Assembly: GCA_013180625.2 (NCBI GenBank)
Contig: SNVD02009873.1
Location: 186,001 to 250,000 of the forward strand
DNA from: Boswellia sacra
Taxonomy: Eukaryota > Streptophyta > Magnoliopsida > Sapindales > Burseraceae
Direction of reading: 5' to 3'
DNA: 64,000 nucleotides
Shown piece after piece: positions 11,056 through 23,469 of the stretch. Position 1 is the first letter of the stretch, and every line of letters begins with the position of its first letter. Below the pieces are notes generated by a model. It was not told the DNA's origin. It searched no databases and was given only the letters and a program-made list of their open reading frames with translations. The translations under genes were made by a program, and so were the position numbers.

Positions 11056-14000
11056 ATGGCGAATTTCGAAAAGTTGATGTTTGAGCCTTTGTTACATAAT
11101 AGAGACAATTATTTAGATTGGGTTGATGATGTTGTACTACACTTGAACTCTATAGGCATTGGACACACCATAGAAAATGCAAATACTGCATCCCTGAAGG
11201 ATCAATCTAAGGCCATGGTATCATTACACCATCATTTATGCAAAGGTATGAATTCTGAATACACTACTAAAACTAATCCACTAGCCCTTTAGGACAATTT
11301 AAAAAGGAGATTTGATCAACAAAGAACAATAATATTGCCAAGTGCTGGATTCGAATGGTAGAATCTAAGACTTCAGGATTTCAAAATAATAAGTGAATAT
11401 AACTCAACCATGCTCAGAATTGTATCTCAATTAAGGTAATGTGGATAAACTATTACTGAGAGGGAGATGTTAGAGAAAACACTATCTACAGCATCCCTCC
11501 AACATGATCCTGATGCAGCAATATCGGGAGCGCAAATTTAAAAAAAATATACTGAGCTAATATCATGTCTTTTGGTTGCTGAGCAAAACAATGAAATCCT
11601 ATTAAAAAACCACCAACTACACCCCACTCTGTCTACAACATTCCTTGAAGTAAATGCTATATCATCTAACTATGGTTGTAATAGTGGTTATAGTCGTGGC
11701 AGAAAGAATTTCTAACCCAGAGGTGGCCATTCAAAGAAACTTAAACCAAACCACTAGAAGTTGAATAGAGATAACTCTGTATAGGACAAAGGAAAGAGTC
11801 ATCAACCTAAACCACAAAGAATCAATGAAAGTACTTGCTATAGGTGTGGCGTGAAGGGTCATTGGTCATGCACTTGCCGTACACCAAAGTATTTGGTGGA
11901 TTTATACCAGGTTTCCATAAAAGAATAAAGGAAAGGATGTTGAGGCAAACTATATTGATGACTTAGTAGGTCAAAATAATTTTGATGTCTTAGATTTCCT
12001 TATTAATCCAAATGAAACTATTGGATAGATGATGGTTGGTGAAAATGTCTCATCCAACTGAATAGTTTTTATTTTATCACTTTTTATTATATTTTGTAAT
12101 GATGTCCTATTTTGATATATCTTTTGTGTAGATGTATCTTTTATGTGCTTTTGTTATGATACACTTTTGATGTACTTTTGTTTCATGTAAAATTTTGTAA
12201 TGAAAGGGAATAGACATCAAGACTTTATCTTTATCTAAAAATGGTGGAGATCTGTGTCTAGTTGATAGTGCAACCACTCATATAATTTTTAAAAATAAAA
12301 AATATTTTATAAATTTAACTTTTCTAGAAGCAAATAGTAACACTATATCACAATCTGTTAATTTAATTGAGGGCACAACAATGTTGACAAATGGTACCAC
12401 ATTGTGTATTGATAATGCCTTATACTTAAAAAAATCCAAAAGAAATTTGCTCAGTTTTAAAGATACAAGGCATATTGGATATCATATTAAGACATCTTTT
12501 AAAAATAATATTAAATTTCTTTGTATCATCTCAGATGTCTCAGGATAGAAGTTGACATTAGAGAAGCTTGAAGCTTTCTCTTCTGGATTATATTATGCAT
12601 ACATAAGGTCCATTGAAACCTATGCAATTGTGAGCCAGAAGTTCAATGATCCAAAGACTTTTATATTATGACATGACTGTCTTGGTAACCCAAGATTAAT
12701 AATGATGCGTAGGATTTTTAAAAATTCAAATGGACATCCACTGAAGAATCAAAAAATTCTTCTGTCTAATGAAACTACTTGTACTGCTTGCTCCCAAGGA
12801 AAGTTGATTGTTAGACCATCTATTTTTGAGATCGGTTTTGAATCTCCATCATTTTTACAAGAATCCAAAGGGATATATGTGGATCCATTCGTCCACGGAG
12901 TGGACCGTTTCATTATTTTATGGTCTTAATTGATGCTTTTGCACGGTGGTCTCACGTGTGTTTGTTATCAACTAAAAATGTTGCATCTGCTAAACTACTT
13001 GCTCAAATTATAAAATTATGGACACATTTTTCAGACCATCCTACTAAGTCAATAAGCTTGGATAATGCTAGTGAATTTACATCAAAAGTTTTTGATGATT
13101 ACTATGTGTCCATTAGAATTTATATTGAGCACCATGTCCTATGTGTCCATACCTAAAATGGTATGGTAGACTCACTCATAAAGTGACTATAGATAATTGT
13201 GCGCACTTTGTTGTTGAGAACGCAATTGCCAACCTCTGCCTGGGGCCATGCTATTTTACATGCTACATCATTGATTAGATTAAGGCCCACTGCTTATCAT
13301 GAATATTCACTATTGCAACTTGTACTTGACCAACAACCTAATATGTCTCATTTGAGGACTTTTGGTTATGCCATACAAGTTTCCATTGCTCCCCCAAAGC
13401 GAATAAAAATAGGATCTCAACTTCGATGGGGGATTTACATGGGTTATAATTCTCCATCTATTATAGGATATTTATAACCCATAACTGGTGATCTTTTTGT
13501 TACACAATTATTTGCGGATTGTCACTTTGATGAGACAGTCTTCCACCTCCAAGGGAAAAGAAAATGCCTCATAAAATTAGGCATTTGCATTCTGAAAAAA
13601 TCTAGAGCTTTCTTGGAATGTAGAAAATTTGTCTCATCTTGATCCTTGCACACTTCAATGTGAAAATAAAGTACGAAGGATTATACATCTTTAGAATATA
13701 AGTAATAAGATGCCGGATGCCTTTAGTGATGCAACTAAGATAACAAAGTCACATATACATGCAGTTAATACAACAGCTTGGATTGAGATCCTTGTTAAGC
13801 AAACGCCTCAAGCAACAATGAATAACCAAACTATTGCATGCCAGAAGCATATTGTTTATCAAAAAAGAAAAGTGGTTAATAACGATCCTGATGGAAATAA
13901 TGATCGAGCTAAAGAATCCACATTCTTTAATTTATCTCCTGAAACGATAAATTTTCCTAATGAGACACCTGCCCTGGAAAGGCACAAGTTGTTGATGAGA

Positions 14001-16480
14001 CATGTGTCCTTGAAGTGGCTCCAAAATTTAAAAATCAGAAAGCTTCTATAAATTATGCTTATACTAGAGAAATGTGGAATAGTGATGAAACTATCATTGA
14101 CTACACATTTTCATTTACAGTAGCCACTAATATTATGAATGATGATTTTCAATCACACATAATGAATAAATGAAGACAAAGGCATGATTGGCCTAAATGA
14201 AAATAAGCAATTCAAGTAGAATTAGCTTTTTTTGGCCAAGTGCGAAGGTTTTGGACCTATAGTCCAAATGCCTAATGTTGTCAAACGAAACAAGAATAAT
14301 CAGATTGTCAGATATAAAGCCCAGTTAGTCAGGTTTTTTCTCAAAGATCGGGTATTGACTTTGATGAAACTTATACCATGTTAATGGATATTATCACTTT
14401 TAGACCTTTGATCAGTTTGGCACTCTCGAAAAAACTTCACATGCATCTTATAGATGTGGTGATTGTTTACTTGCATGGTCAATTAGATTCTGACATATAT
14501 ATGAAACTCTCAGAAAGATTTAAATTCTTGAAGTAATTAAAACACAATCGAAGAGCATGTATCCACTCAAATTGCAAAGACTCTTATATGGATTGAAACA
14601 ATAAGGGAGAATGTGATGTAATCACCTTAGTTAATACTTGATTGAAGAAGGGTATATTAATGATTCCACATGTCCTTGTGTGTTTATAAAGAAGTCAGAA
14701 TTTAGTTTGCTTATTATAGCAATAAATGTCGATGATATGAATTTAATTGGAACTTCTGAAGAGATATAAGATGTTGCTGAATATTTGAAAAGAGAATTTG
14801 AAATAAAAAATTTGGTAAAAACAAAGTGCTGTCTCGACCTTTGGATCGATCGAGACCAGCTCCGGTGGCATATTTGTTTACCAATCAGCGTATATAAAAA
14901 GCTTTTAAAACACTTCAACATGGATAAGACTCATCTATTAATAATGGCGGACTTAGAAATTTATGAGAGAGGAAACACTTTAGATATTTGAATATTTATA
15001 ATTTATTTGATAAAACTTAAGGTAAGAGAATCTACTAAAAAATAATAAAATTATATCTAGATAAGAGGTCATTAGAATTATAAGTGTTCAAAATTATAAT
15101 TGAGAAAGAGTATTAATTTTCTTTTTGATCTTGATGTTAATAAACAAGTAGATTTTCTTTCAAAATTTTTATTTGTAATTGTTCAAAGAAGATTATTTTA
15201 TAATATATTTTTCAGTTGAAAAAGACTACAAACAATGAAATAAAATAAAAGTCTCTCACACATAATTTTTTAATGATATTTAATTGTATTAAAAATTATA
15301 AAAAGATTTAATTATTATCGTTCATTAAGATTTTCAAATTTATACTCTTCTAGTAACAATTAATTAATTTTTTAAGACTATAAAAGAAAACATAAAGAGA
15401 AACATATAATTTATGCCAAACTAAATAAATAAGAATTAAGAAAATCCAAAGTCTATAATTAAACAAAAAAGTAAAAATTAATTATATTAATTTATAAACT
15501 TATATTGTTGTATGGATGAGGTTTTTATACGTGAAAGAATTGAAAAAATAAAAAGATAATGTAAAACTTAAAATTAATTAAGTTTTTTAAGAAATGAGTA
15601 TAAGAGTCACTATATAAAATAAGGGGACCAAGATGAATTTTTTAAATTTCAGAACGGGCCCTGGCCCCCTGGGTCCCTATATAGGTCCGCTAATGTCTAT
15701 TAAGTACTTGATGGTTGTTAGATCCATCGATGCTAAAAAGGATCCATTCTGTCATACAGAGGATGATGAATAGTTACTTAATCCTAAAGTACCATATTTG
15801 AATACTATAGGTGCATTAATGTATTTGACATAATGTACTAGATCTAATATTGCATTTGTAGTTAATTTATTAGTAAGGTTTAGTTCTGCACCTACTAGAC
15901 AGAATGGCAATGTGATCAAACATATTTTTTGTTATCTTCTGGGAACTATTGATATGAGATTATTTGTTTCATATGAGCCTTCTAAAAATCTAGGTTTGGT
16001 TGAATATGCTGATGTTGGTTATTTATCTGATCCCTATAAAGCTTGAGCTCAAACTAAATATATTTTTATTTATAGTGGGGCCACAATTTCATAGTGGTTA
16101 ACTAAATAGAGTTTGGATGCTACTTTTTATAACCACTCTGAAATGCTTGCATTGCATAAGGCCAACCGAGAATGTATATGGTTATGATATGTTATTCAAC
16201 ACGTCCAGAGTTCATGCATGTTATCTCCTATCATAGATACTCCAACAATCACATATGAAAATAATGTAGCTTGTATTACTCAAGTCAAAGGATGATACAT
16301 CAAAGAAGATAGAACAAAACACATTTCATCGGAGTTCTTCTACATGTATTAACTTCAAGAAAATCGAAATATTAATGTGAAGCATACACGTTCAAATGAC
16401 AATTTTGAGGATTTGTTCACCAAGACTCTACTGACATCAACATTTGAGACTTTTGTATACAAGATCGGTATGTGACAACT
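11056..16480 (+). pseudogene. gag-pol relic of the old copia element
   Basis: Gag opens at 11056 (start context MANFEKL). It contains the copia gag helix region and a CX2CX4HX4C zinc knuckle (CYRCGVKGHWSCTC) at about 11838-11880. The protease region lies at about 12205-12480 with a VDSATTH active-site word. A GAG-pre-integrase CTACSQGK word is near 12780. Integrase spans about 12880-13480, where the expected third acidic position reads Asp in NGMVDS. Reverse transcriptase runs from about 14180 to 14935, with a VDDM box near 14730, and resumes after the nested insertion at 15704. RNase H-like sequence ends by about 16480. Stops interrupt every part (first at 11290), so no polyprotein can be made. 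Confidence 0.85.
14942..15695. mobile_element. Non-autonomous hAT-like element nested in copia reverse transcriptase (754 bp)
   Basis: The left end TAATGGCGGAC and right end GTCCGCTAATG are imperfect inverted repeats. They are bordered by a perfect 8-bp duplication, TCTATTAA, at 14934-14941 and 15696-15703. The copia reading frame is recognisable immediately on both sides (NMDKTH before, the MVVRSID region after), which proves insertion into the older element. It has no transposase frame. It shares ends, an AATATTTATAATTTATTTGAT word and a GGGCCC...CCCCC right-hand block with the copy at 2234-3054. Confidence 0.9.
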
Positions 16481-16775
16481 CAATAAGCAATCAAATTAAC
16501 AAAAGTCTTCTGCCACGATTAGGGGGAGTAGTTATCAGAGGGAGCATTATGGACATATATGCATGTACTCTTTTTTCACTGAGCATGTTTTATCCCATTA
16601 GGTTTTACTGATAAGGTTTTTAATGAGGCAACGAGGTAGTTGCAGTTTAGCACCTTTTTTTTTTTTTTTCAGTTCATTATATAATGTATTTCTTTTATAA
16701 GGTTTTTATCTCACTGGGTTTTGCTTTAGAAAGTTAAATCCAGTTACCTAAAAATAGTGGGTATTCAACAAGAAG

Positions 16776-17140
16776 TGTTGTAAATGAAGGTAGCTACCCC
16801 AACATTTTGACATATGTATAGGACACTAGCCATCACCACATTTCACGGTGCTACGTCCCTTACCAATTCATGCCTCTTGCCATCACACCAATTAAGTTTC
16901 CATTGGATGTTAAGGGCGGTAAAATGCTATAAATACAAGCTTTTTAGGCTTTGTTTGAATTCGTACCAAATTGATAGAAAAGCAATAAGCACTCATTCTC
17001 TCTCCCTCTTTACATTACAATTATCCTACTTTGACTTTTTACAGTTTTCTCTCTTAACTTTTGCTACATTTTATTTGTTTATTTTTATCTCAGTAACCAA
17101 TTTATTAATTGATTTGTTTTCTCGTGTCAATTGTACAAGA
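16776..17140 (+). repeat. 3' LTR of the old copia element (approximate end)
   Basis: Starts TGTTGTAAATG directly after a purine-rich word that looks like a decayed PPT. It contains the TATA-like CTATAAATACAAG at about 16930 and matches the 5' copy from 16808 on. The right boundary is uncertain: similarity to the 5' copy fades after AATTGTACAAGAAG near 17130. Confidence 0.65.
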
Positions 17141-17801
17141 AGCTTTCGAAATCGAAAATTGAAAAATTAAAAATAGGATTTTTTTTTTAAAATTAAAAAA
17201 TTCAACAAGTCGGGTACAACTCGCAAGTTAATGTAAGCCAGAAAAATTAAACTGTGGAGTCAAAACGTTACTCAACACCTGTAGGCCCGTCGATTAAACC
17301 TTCATATTAGCCATGAAGACATACTCGATCCTTGATTATAAAAACATAAGTGGACAAACAAAGTGACTGATGTACTAATTTCCTAGTTAATTGAAGTGTG
17401 CAAAATTTTTACCGAAAGTAATTAAAGTGATCATAATTATAACGAAGAATACATAATTAACAAAATTATCTTAATCATGTCAATATTATTATAACCCTGT
17501 AAGCCACTAAACAATAAATATTTAATATATAGTCATAATTGTTTTTTCTCTTTTAATCTTTTAATAACATGAGAGAAGGTTTTTTTTTCCTCAAAATTTC
17601 AAGAGATGAAGCTTCAAAGTGCAATTTTGATCATTTTAACATCACTCACTTTTTTATCAGGAACCGATCGAATGACAAAAGTCACTCGGCTTACAAGTTA
17701 AAACAAATTAAATCCTTTGACGAGAAGAATTGATCAACTAGTGTGAATTAACAATACAAGCAATTCCTTTAATAGTCGATTTTTAATTTAGCAAGTGCAA
17801 A
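17141..17801. other. Gene-free spacer
   Basis: Non-coding AT-rich sequence between the old copia element and the MULE-like element. No reading frame or element end was recognised. Confidence 0.4.
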
Positions 17802-17810
17802 TAATTAAAA

Positions 17811-19274
17811 GGATAAGTCAAAATATGATCCTAATTAAGGGGCCTGATTGAAAAATGATTAACTCCCATAAAATTTTGAGGTCATAGCCCTTTTTGATGT
17901 AAAATTACTCAAATACCCTTCTTTATTAAATAAGGGCAACAACATCATTTTTTTTTCTTTTCTTCATCGTTCTTCTTCATTCTTGGTCAAAATACCTCTA
18001 AACGACACTACTTTACACAAAGCAATTTCAACATCTAATTGTCTCTACCATTTGCACGAGTAATATTTAAGATATGAGCAAAAATAATACCATTGAGGTA
18101 AGGGATCTCCCTCTTCTAAGGTATACTTGTTGTTTTAGATTATGCTTTAATTGTCATATATTTGTTGCCTACAAAACACTCTATTAGCTTTGAAAAAGTG
18201 AACTGAGCTATGTTGAAGATGTTGATGATAAAAACGAAAAATGTTTGAGAAAATCTATGTTTTTTTTGTGAGGAAGACAACAACTAGATAATGTCTTTCA
18301 TCATTGTTTAGTGTCGAGCACTTTATCGAACACAATATAGAGTTGTCAGATAATGTTATATCTACGTGACCGACATGACACGATACATGATGTTTATCAT
18401 CGAGCATGTGATCAGTAGCACTTAATAGGCATTTGTCAATTTATTGATCGATAGTGATCGATAATCGATATCGGGTGTCGAGTTGTTGTTATCTAGTGTC
18501 GATACTCGACTCGACGACCCTTTGTTTCCTGGTCATCTAGTGTCGATTTCTTAAAATCTGATACTAGACGTCTCTTCATTCGACTTCATCGAGCGTTGAT
18601 TGCCATGCCAGGTGCGTTCAACACTGTTCGTTGTCTTCAACCTGTATTCATCAAGTTAAAAAACACAATTTTTACACATAAAACTCTCCCAACTCATTCA
18701 TTAAACAATCCAAAATAGCATACAAACCACAAATAACTTCCAAAAAACAATAAACAAATTAAAAAATCCATCAAATCCCTACATTTCGAAGTTCAACATC
18801 CACACCAAAAATCCCAATTTTTTTTTTTTTTATTAACGCAGCAACAATCAATGAATATATAGTCATTTTCACATGTTGCTTCATTCAAAAGCCATAAAAA
18901 CATGAAAAAGCTTTTAAAAATTGAAACAACTTACAAATTTTATTGAACGAGTTTGGTGTTTGTTTGCCCTTCGCCTTGGAGAACTCAAGCTTCCGATTCC
19001 ATTTCCTCTCTTCTCCCCTCTCACTCACACGACGAAACCAAACAAAAGCAATGGTGTGAATGACAGTTGTTGAGTTACGAAATGTTTTGAATGAGAGTTG
19101 ATTGAGTGACAGTTATGTTTTTGAAATGTTAGGATTAGAGGGAATGAGGGAAATAAATAATTGATTAAGGACATATAGATAATTTTGTGGCTAAAAGGGT
19201 AATGGCATCAAAAGTTTATAGAAGTGGGTCGTTTTAAGGATGTCCCTTAATTATGGTCATTTATGAAATTTTCC
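17811..19274. mobile_element. MULE-like non-autonomous DNA transposon (1464 bp)
   Basis: A perfect 9-bp direct repeat, TAATTAAAA, lies at 17802-17810 and 19275-19283. Between them the ends form long degenerate inverted repeats of about 110 bp: CTAATTAAGGGG...TAACTCCCATAAA at the left pairs with TTATAGAAGTGGG...CCTTAATTATGG at the right. Nine-bp duplications and long inverted repeats are hallmarks of Mutator-like elements. No transposase frame was found. The core (about 18310-18610) is unusually rich in TCGA words. Confidence 0.85.
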
Positions 19275-19283
19275 TAATTAAAA

Positions 19284-21281
19284 TTTAGTTTAAAGGGCAT
19301 AATAGACATTTCAATGTAAGTCATTAGAACAGATCTAAACCAAAGGTAGGGGACTTGAGGGAGTTACTGCCCTTCTTTAATATCTTTGCAATTGGTTTTC
19401 ATAACGAAGGACAAGATTTCAATAAAGATGCTAATTAAAACGCACCAGTCCACTAGAGCCAAAAATTAACAGAGAAACGAAATAAAGCAGGGCAGTCACT
19501 CCCTCAAGTTTACGTGCATCCACAAGCAGAGATTATTTAAATTACGCATCCATCCACCAACCTCCTCTTTTAAAAAAATAAGAGTCAGTTCTTCAAACCT
19601 CGCTTGCGAGTTTTTTAAATCACACATGACATCCTTTAGTTTCATAAATTCCACATCCCTCCCATTGAACTTTGTTAAGTATAATAATTAAAAGGGTAAA
19701 TTAGTCAATTAGATAATTTATATAATACTCAAGTCAATATTTACTTTCTTAAAATCTTAAAAGTTAACAATTTACTAAAAAAATTGAATCAATAATTCTT
19801 TATTTAATTTACTAAATGTAATAAATAAGATAATAAAAAAGTTAAAAATTAAAAATTAATAGGTTATGTTGTAAGCAAATTATTTAATATTTTAATATTT
19901 TATTTATACAAATTCTAATACTTATAAATCCCAAAAATACAAATTTTGTTAAAATTATAAATCTGAAAAAAATAAAAATCTTTAACAATTAAAAAGAGGA
20001 AAATGAAATCAAATATGACAGACGGTATAATACACTCCAAGTGACTTTTTAAAAACTACATTTTTTTTAGATTGAAATTATTCCAATATCACACTTTTAA
20101 AATCATAAAAAAAAGATTAAAATTAAGGAATAAAAAAAAAACTTAGCCATTCTCCAGCTAGGACTGGTAGTCGGCTGTGTGATGTTTTGCGTGGCGCGCC
20201 CAAAACCCATGTTAGGCCATCAACCACCATCAACGATTAAGGAAGCCATGAAGCTCCTTCCGTTTCCATAATTGGAGGCCGTCCATGGCATCCAAGTTGC
20301 TTGTCATTGCCTAGTCAACCGGCGTCAAACGTAAACAAATTTTTTAAATTAAAATACTTAAATTTCCTTTGGGATTGGAGTCTGTTGTTTAGAGTACAGA
20401 TTAATCTTAAATTTAGATCTAATTGATATAGTCATTTAGATTCTGTAGCACATCCTTACTAGTTTGAAAATAATCTAGAGGAGATTTCTACTTATAACAA
20501 GTGGTCATCGCTGTGTATTTGTCTTGTTCGAAGATAATCAGATTGTTGGCTGCCAATTTTGGTGATGGTGATGTTGTCAAGAGGTGCAAATGCATGCGAC
20601 TTGTAGCATGATAAGTGGCGGTTTTATTTATATTTTTTTATTGCCCTGTTTTAATTTTTGTTGCTTTTCAAATTCTTTCTAATATCTTATATCTTATGTG
20701 TGGGTATTATAGTTCGTTCTCGTATTTTAATATAAACTACTTAGCAATCTTAGATGGAGATCAGAGAAGGTCTGTACGATTTAAAATAATAATAAATTAA
20801 AATAAAATAAAATTTTAACCGCTAGATGTCTCAAAAGGAATGCGATAGTTTTGTAAGAAAGAGCAGTTGAGTAATAGGGGGTCATATCCTTGATAACAGA
20901 GAGAAAATATTGGGGTAGGCCAGTGGTAATATCCTCGCCCTCTTATTCTCAAATAAATTGTTTGTTCAAGTGACAATTTGAGATCTTGAACAAGATGAGG
21001 CATAAGTACCAGCAGGAGTCTCAAAAAGCAACATCCCTGATGATACTCCCAAGTATGTACATGTGTTTTACTTCTTTGCTTCTTTTCCTTTTGTCACCAC
21101 CACATTTGCATAATACAATAAAAACTTATTAAATTTATCTGTATTTTTGAACTAATATATTTGTTGATGCATGTAGTAAACGAAACCAGAAAGAAAACTT
21201 AGATTATATGTCAATAATTTTCTGCATAATAAATTATAGCTTGCTTCATCATCACTTTCGGCTTCTAATAACTTTGATGAA
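19284..21281. other. Gene-free region upstream of DUF4220-A
   Basis: AT-rich, with a 29-bp-arm hairpin at 19353-19509 and a small island of higher GC at about 20150-20330 that I do not recognise. The stretch 20815-21060 matches 54571-54730 upstream of DUF4220-B, so the two genes share upstream sequence as well as coding sequence. Confidence 0.45.
19353..19509. repeat. Inverted repeat with about 29-bp arms
   Basis: The arm at 19353-19381 (ACTTGAGGGAG...) is near-complementary to 19481-19509 (...CTCCCTCAAGT), with about three mismatches and a 99-bp spacer. It is likely a small foldback element or MITE relic. No target duplication was identified. Confidence 0.6.
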
Positions 21282-21302
21282 TAAAATTCAGTTGTTAGCA
21301 GT

Positions 21303-23469
21303 TTGGTCTTTTCCAACAAAAGGAGAACGGTAATTGAAATATTTCCTCCGACCGTCAGGAAGCTGTGGAAGGAATGGGATTTGCGACTTATGGTTGTTCT
21401 TAGCCTTGTCCTCCAAATAATACTTATCATTCTTGGCCATCGCAGAAAGTATAAGCGGAGCCTCCTGATCAGGGCTGTTGTATGGTCTGCCTACTTAGCG
21501 GCAGATTCTACGGCAATTTTTGCCCTTGGCATACTATCTAATAATCTTACAGATATATATTACGATGAACCTAGATCCCTGGATGCGAACACCGAACTAA
21601 CTGCATTCTGGGCTCCATTTCTTCTTTTACACTTGGGTGGCCCTGATACTATCACTGCTTATTCCTTGGAAGATAATGAGCTCTGGCCGAGGCACTTTAT
21701 TGGACTTGTTGGCCAGACAGTAATCACATTTTATGTCTTTCTCTTGACCTGGGCAGGCTCTTGGCTTTCCATCCTTTTCATTCTAATGTTTTTCACAGGA
21801 TTTCTCAAGTATGGAGAACGTAATTACACACTCAGATCAGCGAGCAGTGAGAAACTTCGAGAGTCCTTGTTCACTCCTCAATTTGGTCCTTACAATGACC
21901 TGTTTGGGAGGGAGGCTAGGGATAAGCATGGGGAGGGATACGTAGTGAGTGTAGACGTGGTTCCGGACTATAAGTTCTCAGTAGATCTTTCGGTCTTTAC
22001 AAGTAATAAAGCCATTTCTACTCGAGATAAATTACTCACTACCTCCGAAGTTCTAGGTGTAACTAAGCGTCTCTTTTTAGATATCTTGTTAAGCTATAGA
22101 GAGCGTGACCGTACGAAATCTGTTTTCAGAAATATGTCTAGCGAAGATGCTTTCGAAGTGGTTGAAACAGAGCTTGGATTGATTTACGATTTGCTTTACA
22201 CCAAAGCTCCTGTAATCTGTAAACCATGGGGCTTGGCCTTGCGTGGGATTAGTTTCTCTGTCATTTGTTACGTGTTGGTTTCCTTTACTGCCGTTCTTGG
22301 TCACAAAAACAGGTATTCAAAGATAGACGTCATTATAACATTCCTACTGTTAATTGGAGCTGTTATTGTGGATGTATATTCAGCATTTTTATTAATCATC
22401 TCGGACCAATTTCATATTTGGTTGAGTAAGCATAACAGAACCTATAACATCTTGCAACCCCTTGTTTCTTTTCCACAATCGAAGAAGAGGTGGTCAGATC
22501 AAATGCCTCAATGGAGTCTGCTACGCCACTTCCTCAGTGAAAAACCCCTCCCATGCCTTGCCATCCGAAGAATCCCAAAAATTGGCAAAATTCTCGAAAA
22601 GCAACAGCATGCGGCTTCCAAAGTTCCCCCAGGTATTAAAGCTTTGATCATTGGTTGCATCAAGGAGTTAGCTGTAGACACAAGTACAGACAAGCCTACG
22701 GAGAAATCCTTTATGGTCTTTCCAACTGCCCGAGGAGAAACACGTAGTAGACATTGGGACGGAACTCCACGCCCCGACAACGAACTTGGGAACAGCATTT
22801 TCTTTTGGCACATCGTTACGGAAGTTTCCTACAACTTGGATGTTGAAGGGAAGAAGCAATTTGATGGCATTGTTGAACATTGCAAATTAGTCAGACATAT
22901 ATCTGGATATATGGGGTATCTACTAGTCAAGTATCCTTCCTTGTTATCACTTGGGGCGGATAAGATTGCCCTTCACAAAACAATCGATGAAGCAATCGAC
23001 GAATTACAACGGGCTGCAAAAAAAGTACGAAAAGAAGTGAAAGAACTTGACCGCAGGCAAAACAGCACCGAAGCATGGGAGAAATTGGTTAAATCAGTTG
23101 AGGAAAGCTCCAGCAGCAGCTCCAGCAAACTGTTAGGCAATGCATTGAAGTTTGCAGATTCTATTAGAGATGAAGAGGTGATTTTTTTATTAAGTTTCCC
23201 TTAATTAATTAATAATTAAAAACTAAACTAATGTCGTTGTCACTTTATATTTATGATAGGATTTAACTGAGAAATGGAACAAATTTGGTAGCATTTGGTT
23301 GCGAATGCTGTTTCTTGCAGCAAAAAGGAGCGATGGAAAGGCACATGCTGAGCAGCTGAGACGCGGTGGAGAGTTTTTCACTCATGTATGGCTTCTCATG
23401 GCACATTTTGGCTTAACCTCTCACTTTCAAATATCAGACCGAAATATAGAACAGCTGGTTGCAAAATAA
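21303..23469 (+). CDS. DUF4220-A: multi-pass membrane protein with DUF4220 and DUF594 regions (two exons, start uncertain)
   Basis: The exon frame is open from after a stop at 21282 to a splice donor at 23177/23178 (GAG|GTGATT). An 82-bp intron ends ATAG, and exon 2 runs 23260-23469 in phase. The product is about 690 residues. Near the N-terminus are RKLWKEWDLR, hydrophobic segments (VLSLVLQIILIILG; AVVWSAYLAADSTAIFALGIL) and the DUF4220 signature LGGPDTITAYSLEDNELW. Further membrane segments follow, then a soluble half with FFWHIVTEVSYN and ISGYMGYLLVKYPSLL. Exon 2 carries the DUF594 word LRRGGEFFTHVWLLMAHFGL. Function in plants is unknown; the membrane location is inferred. The ATG used by copy B (55000) reads ATT here (21333), and the first in-frame ATG is 21390, inside the first membrane segment. 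The listed start is therefore only the open-frame edge, probably a splice acceptor. Confidence 0.82.

Larger units (their letters stand above)
10062..17140 (+). mobile_element. Decayed Ty1/copia retrotransposon with a nested hAT-like insertion
   Basis: Two diverged copies of an LTR-like sequence flank gag-pol relics in the copia order gag, protease, integrase, reverse transcriptase, RNase H. Many stops and frameshifts interrupt every domain. The element is split by a 754-bp DNA transposon at 14942-15695. A polypurine word (TTAGGGGGAG, about 16519) and a second PPT-like site just before 16776 lie ahead of the 3' LTR. Exact outer ends and a target duplication could not be fixed. LTR divergence by eye is far greater than in the two other copia elements here, so this is the oldest of the three. 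Confidence 0.85.

Noticed and set aside
18310..18610. TCGA-rich stretch considered as a CRISPR-like or satellite array
   Set aside because: The words are not regularly spaced and no repeat unit recurs; it lies inside a plant DNA transposon.
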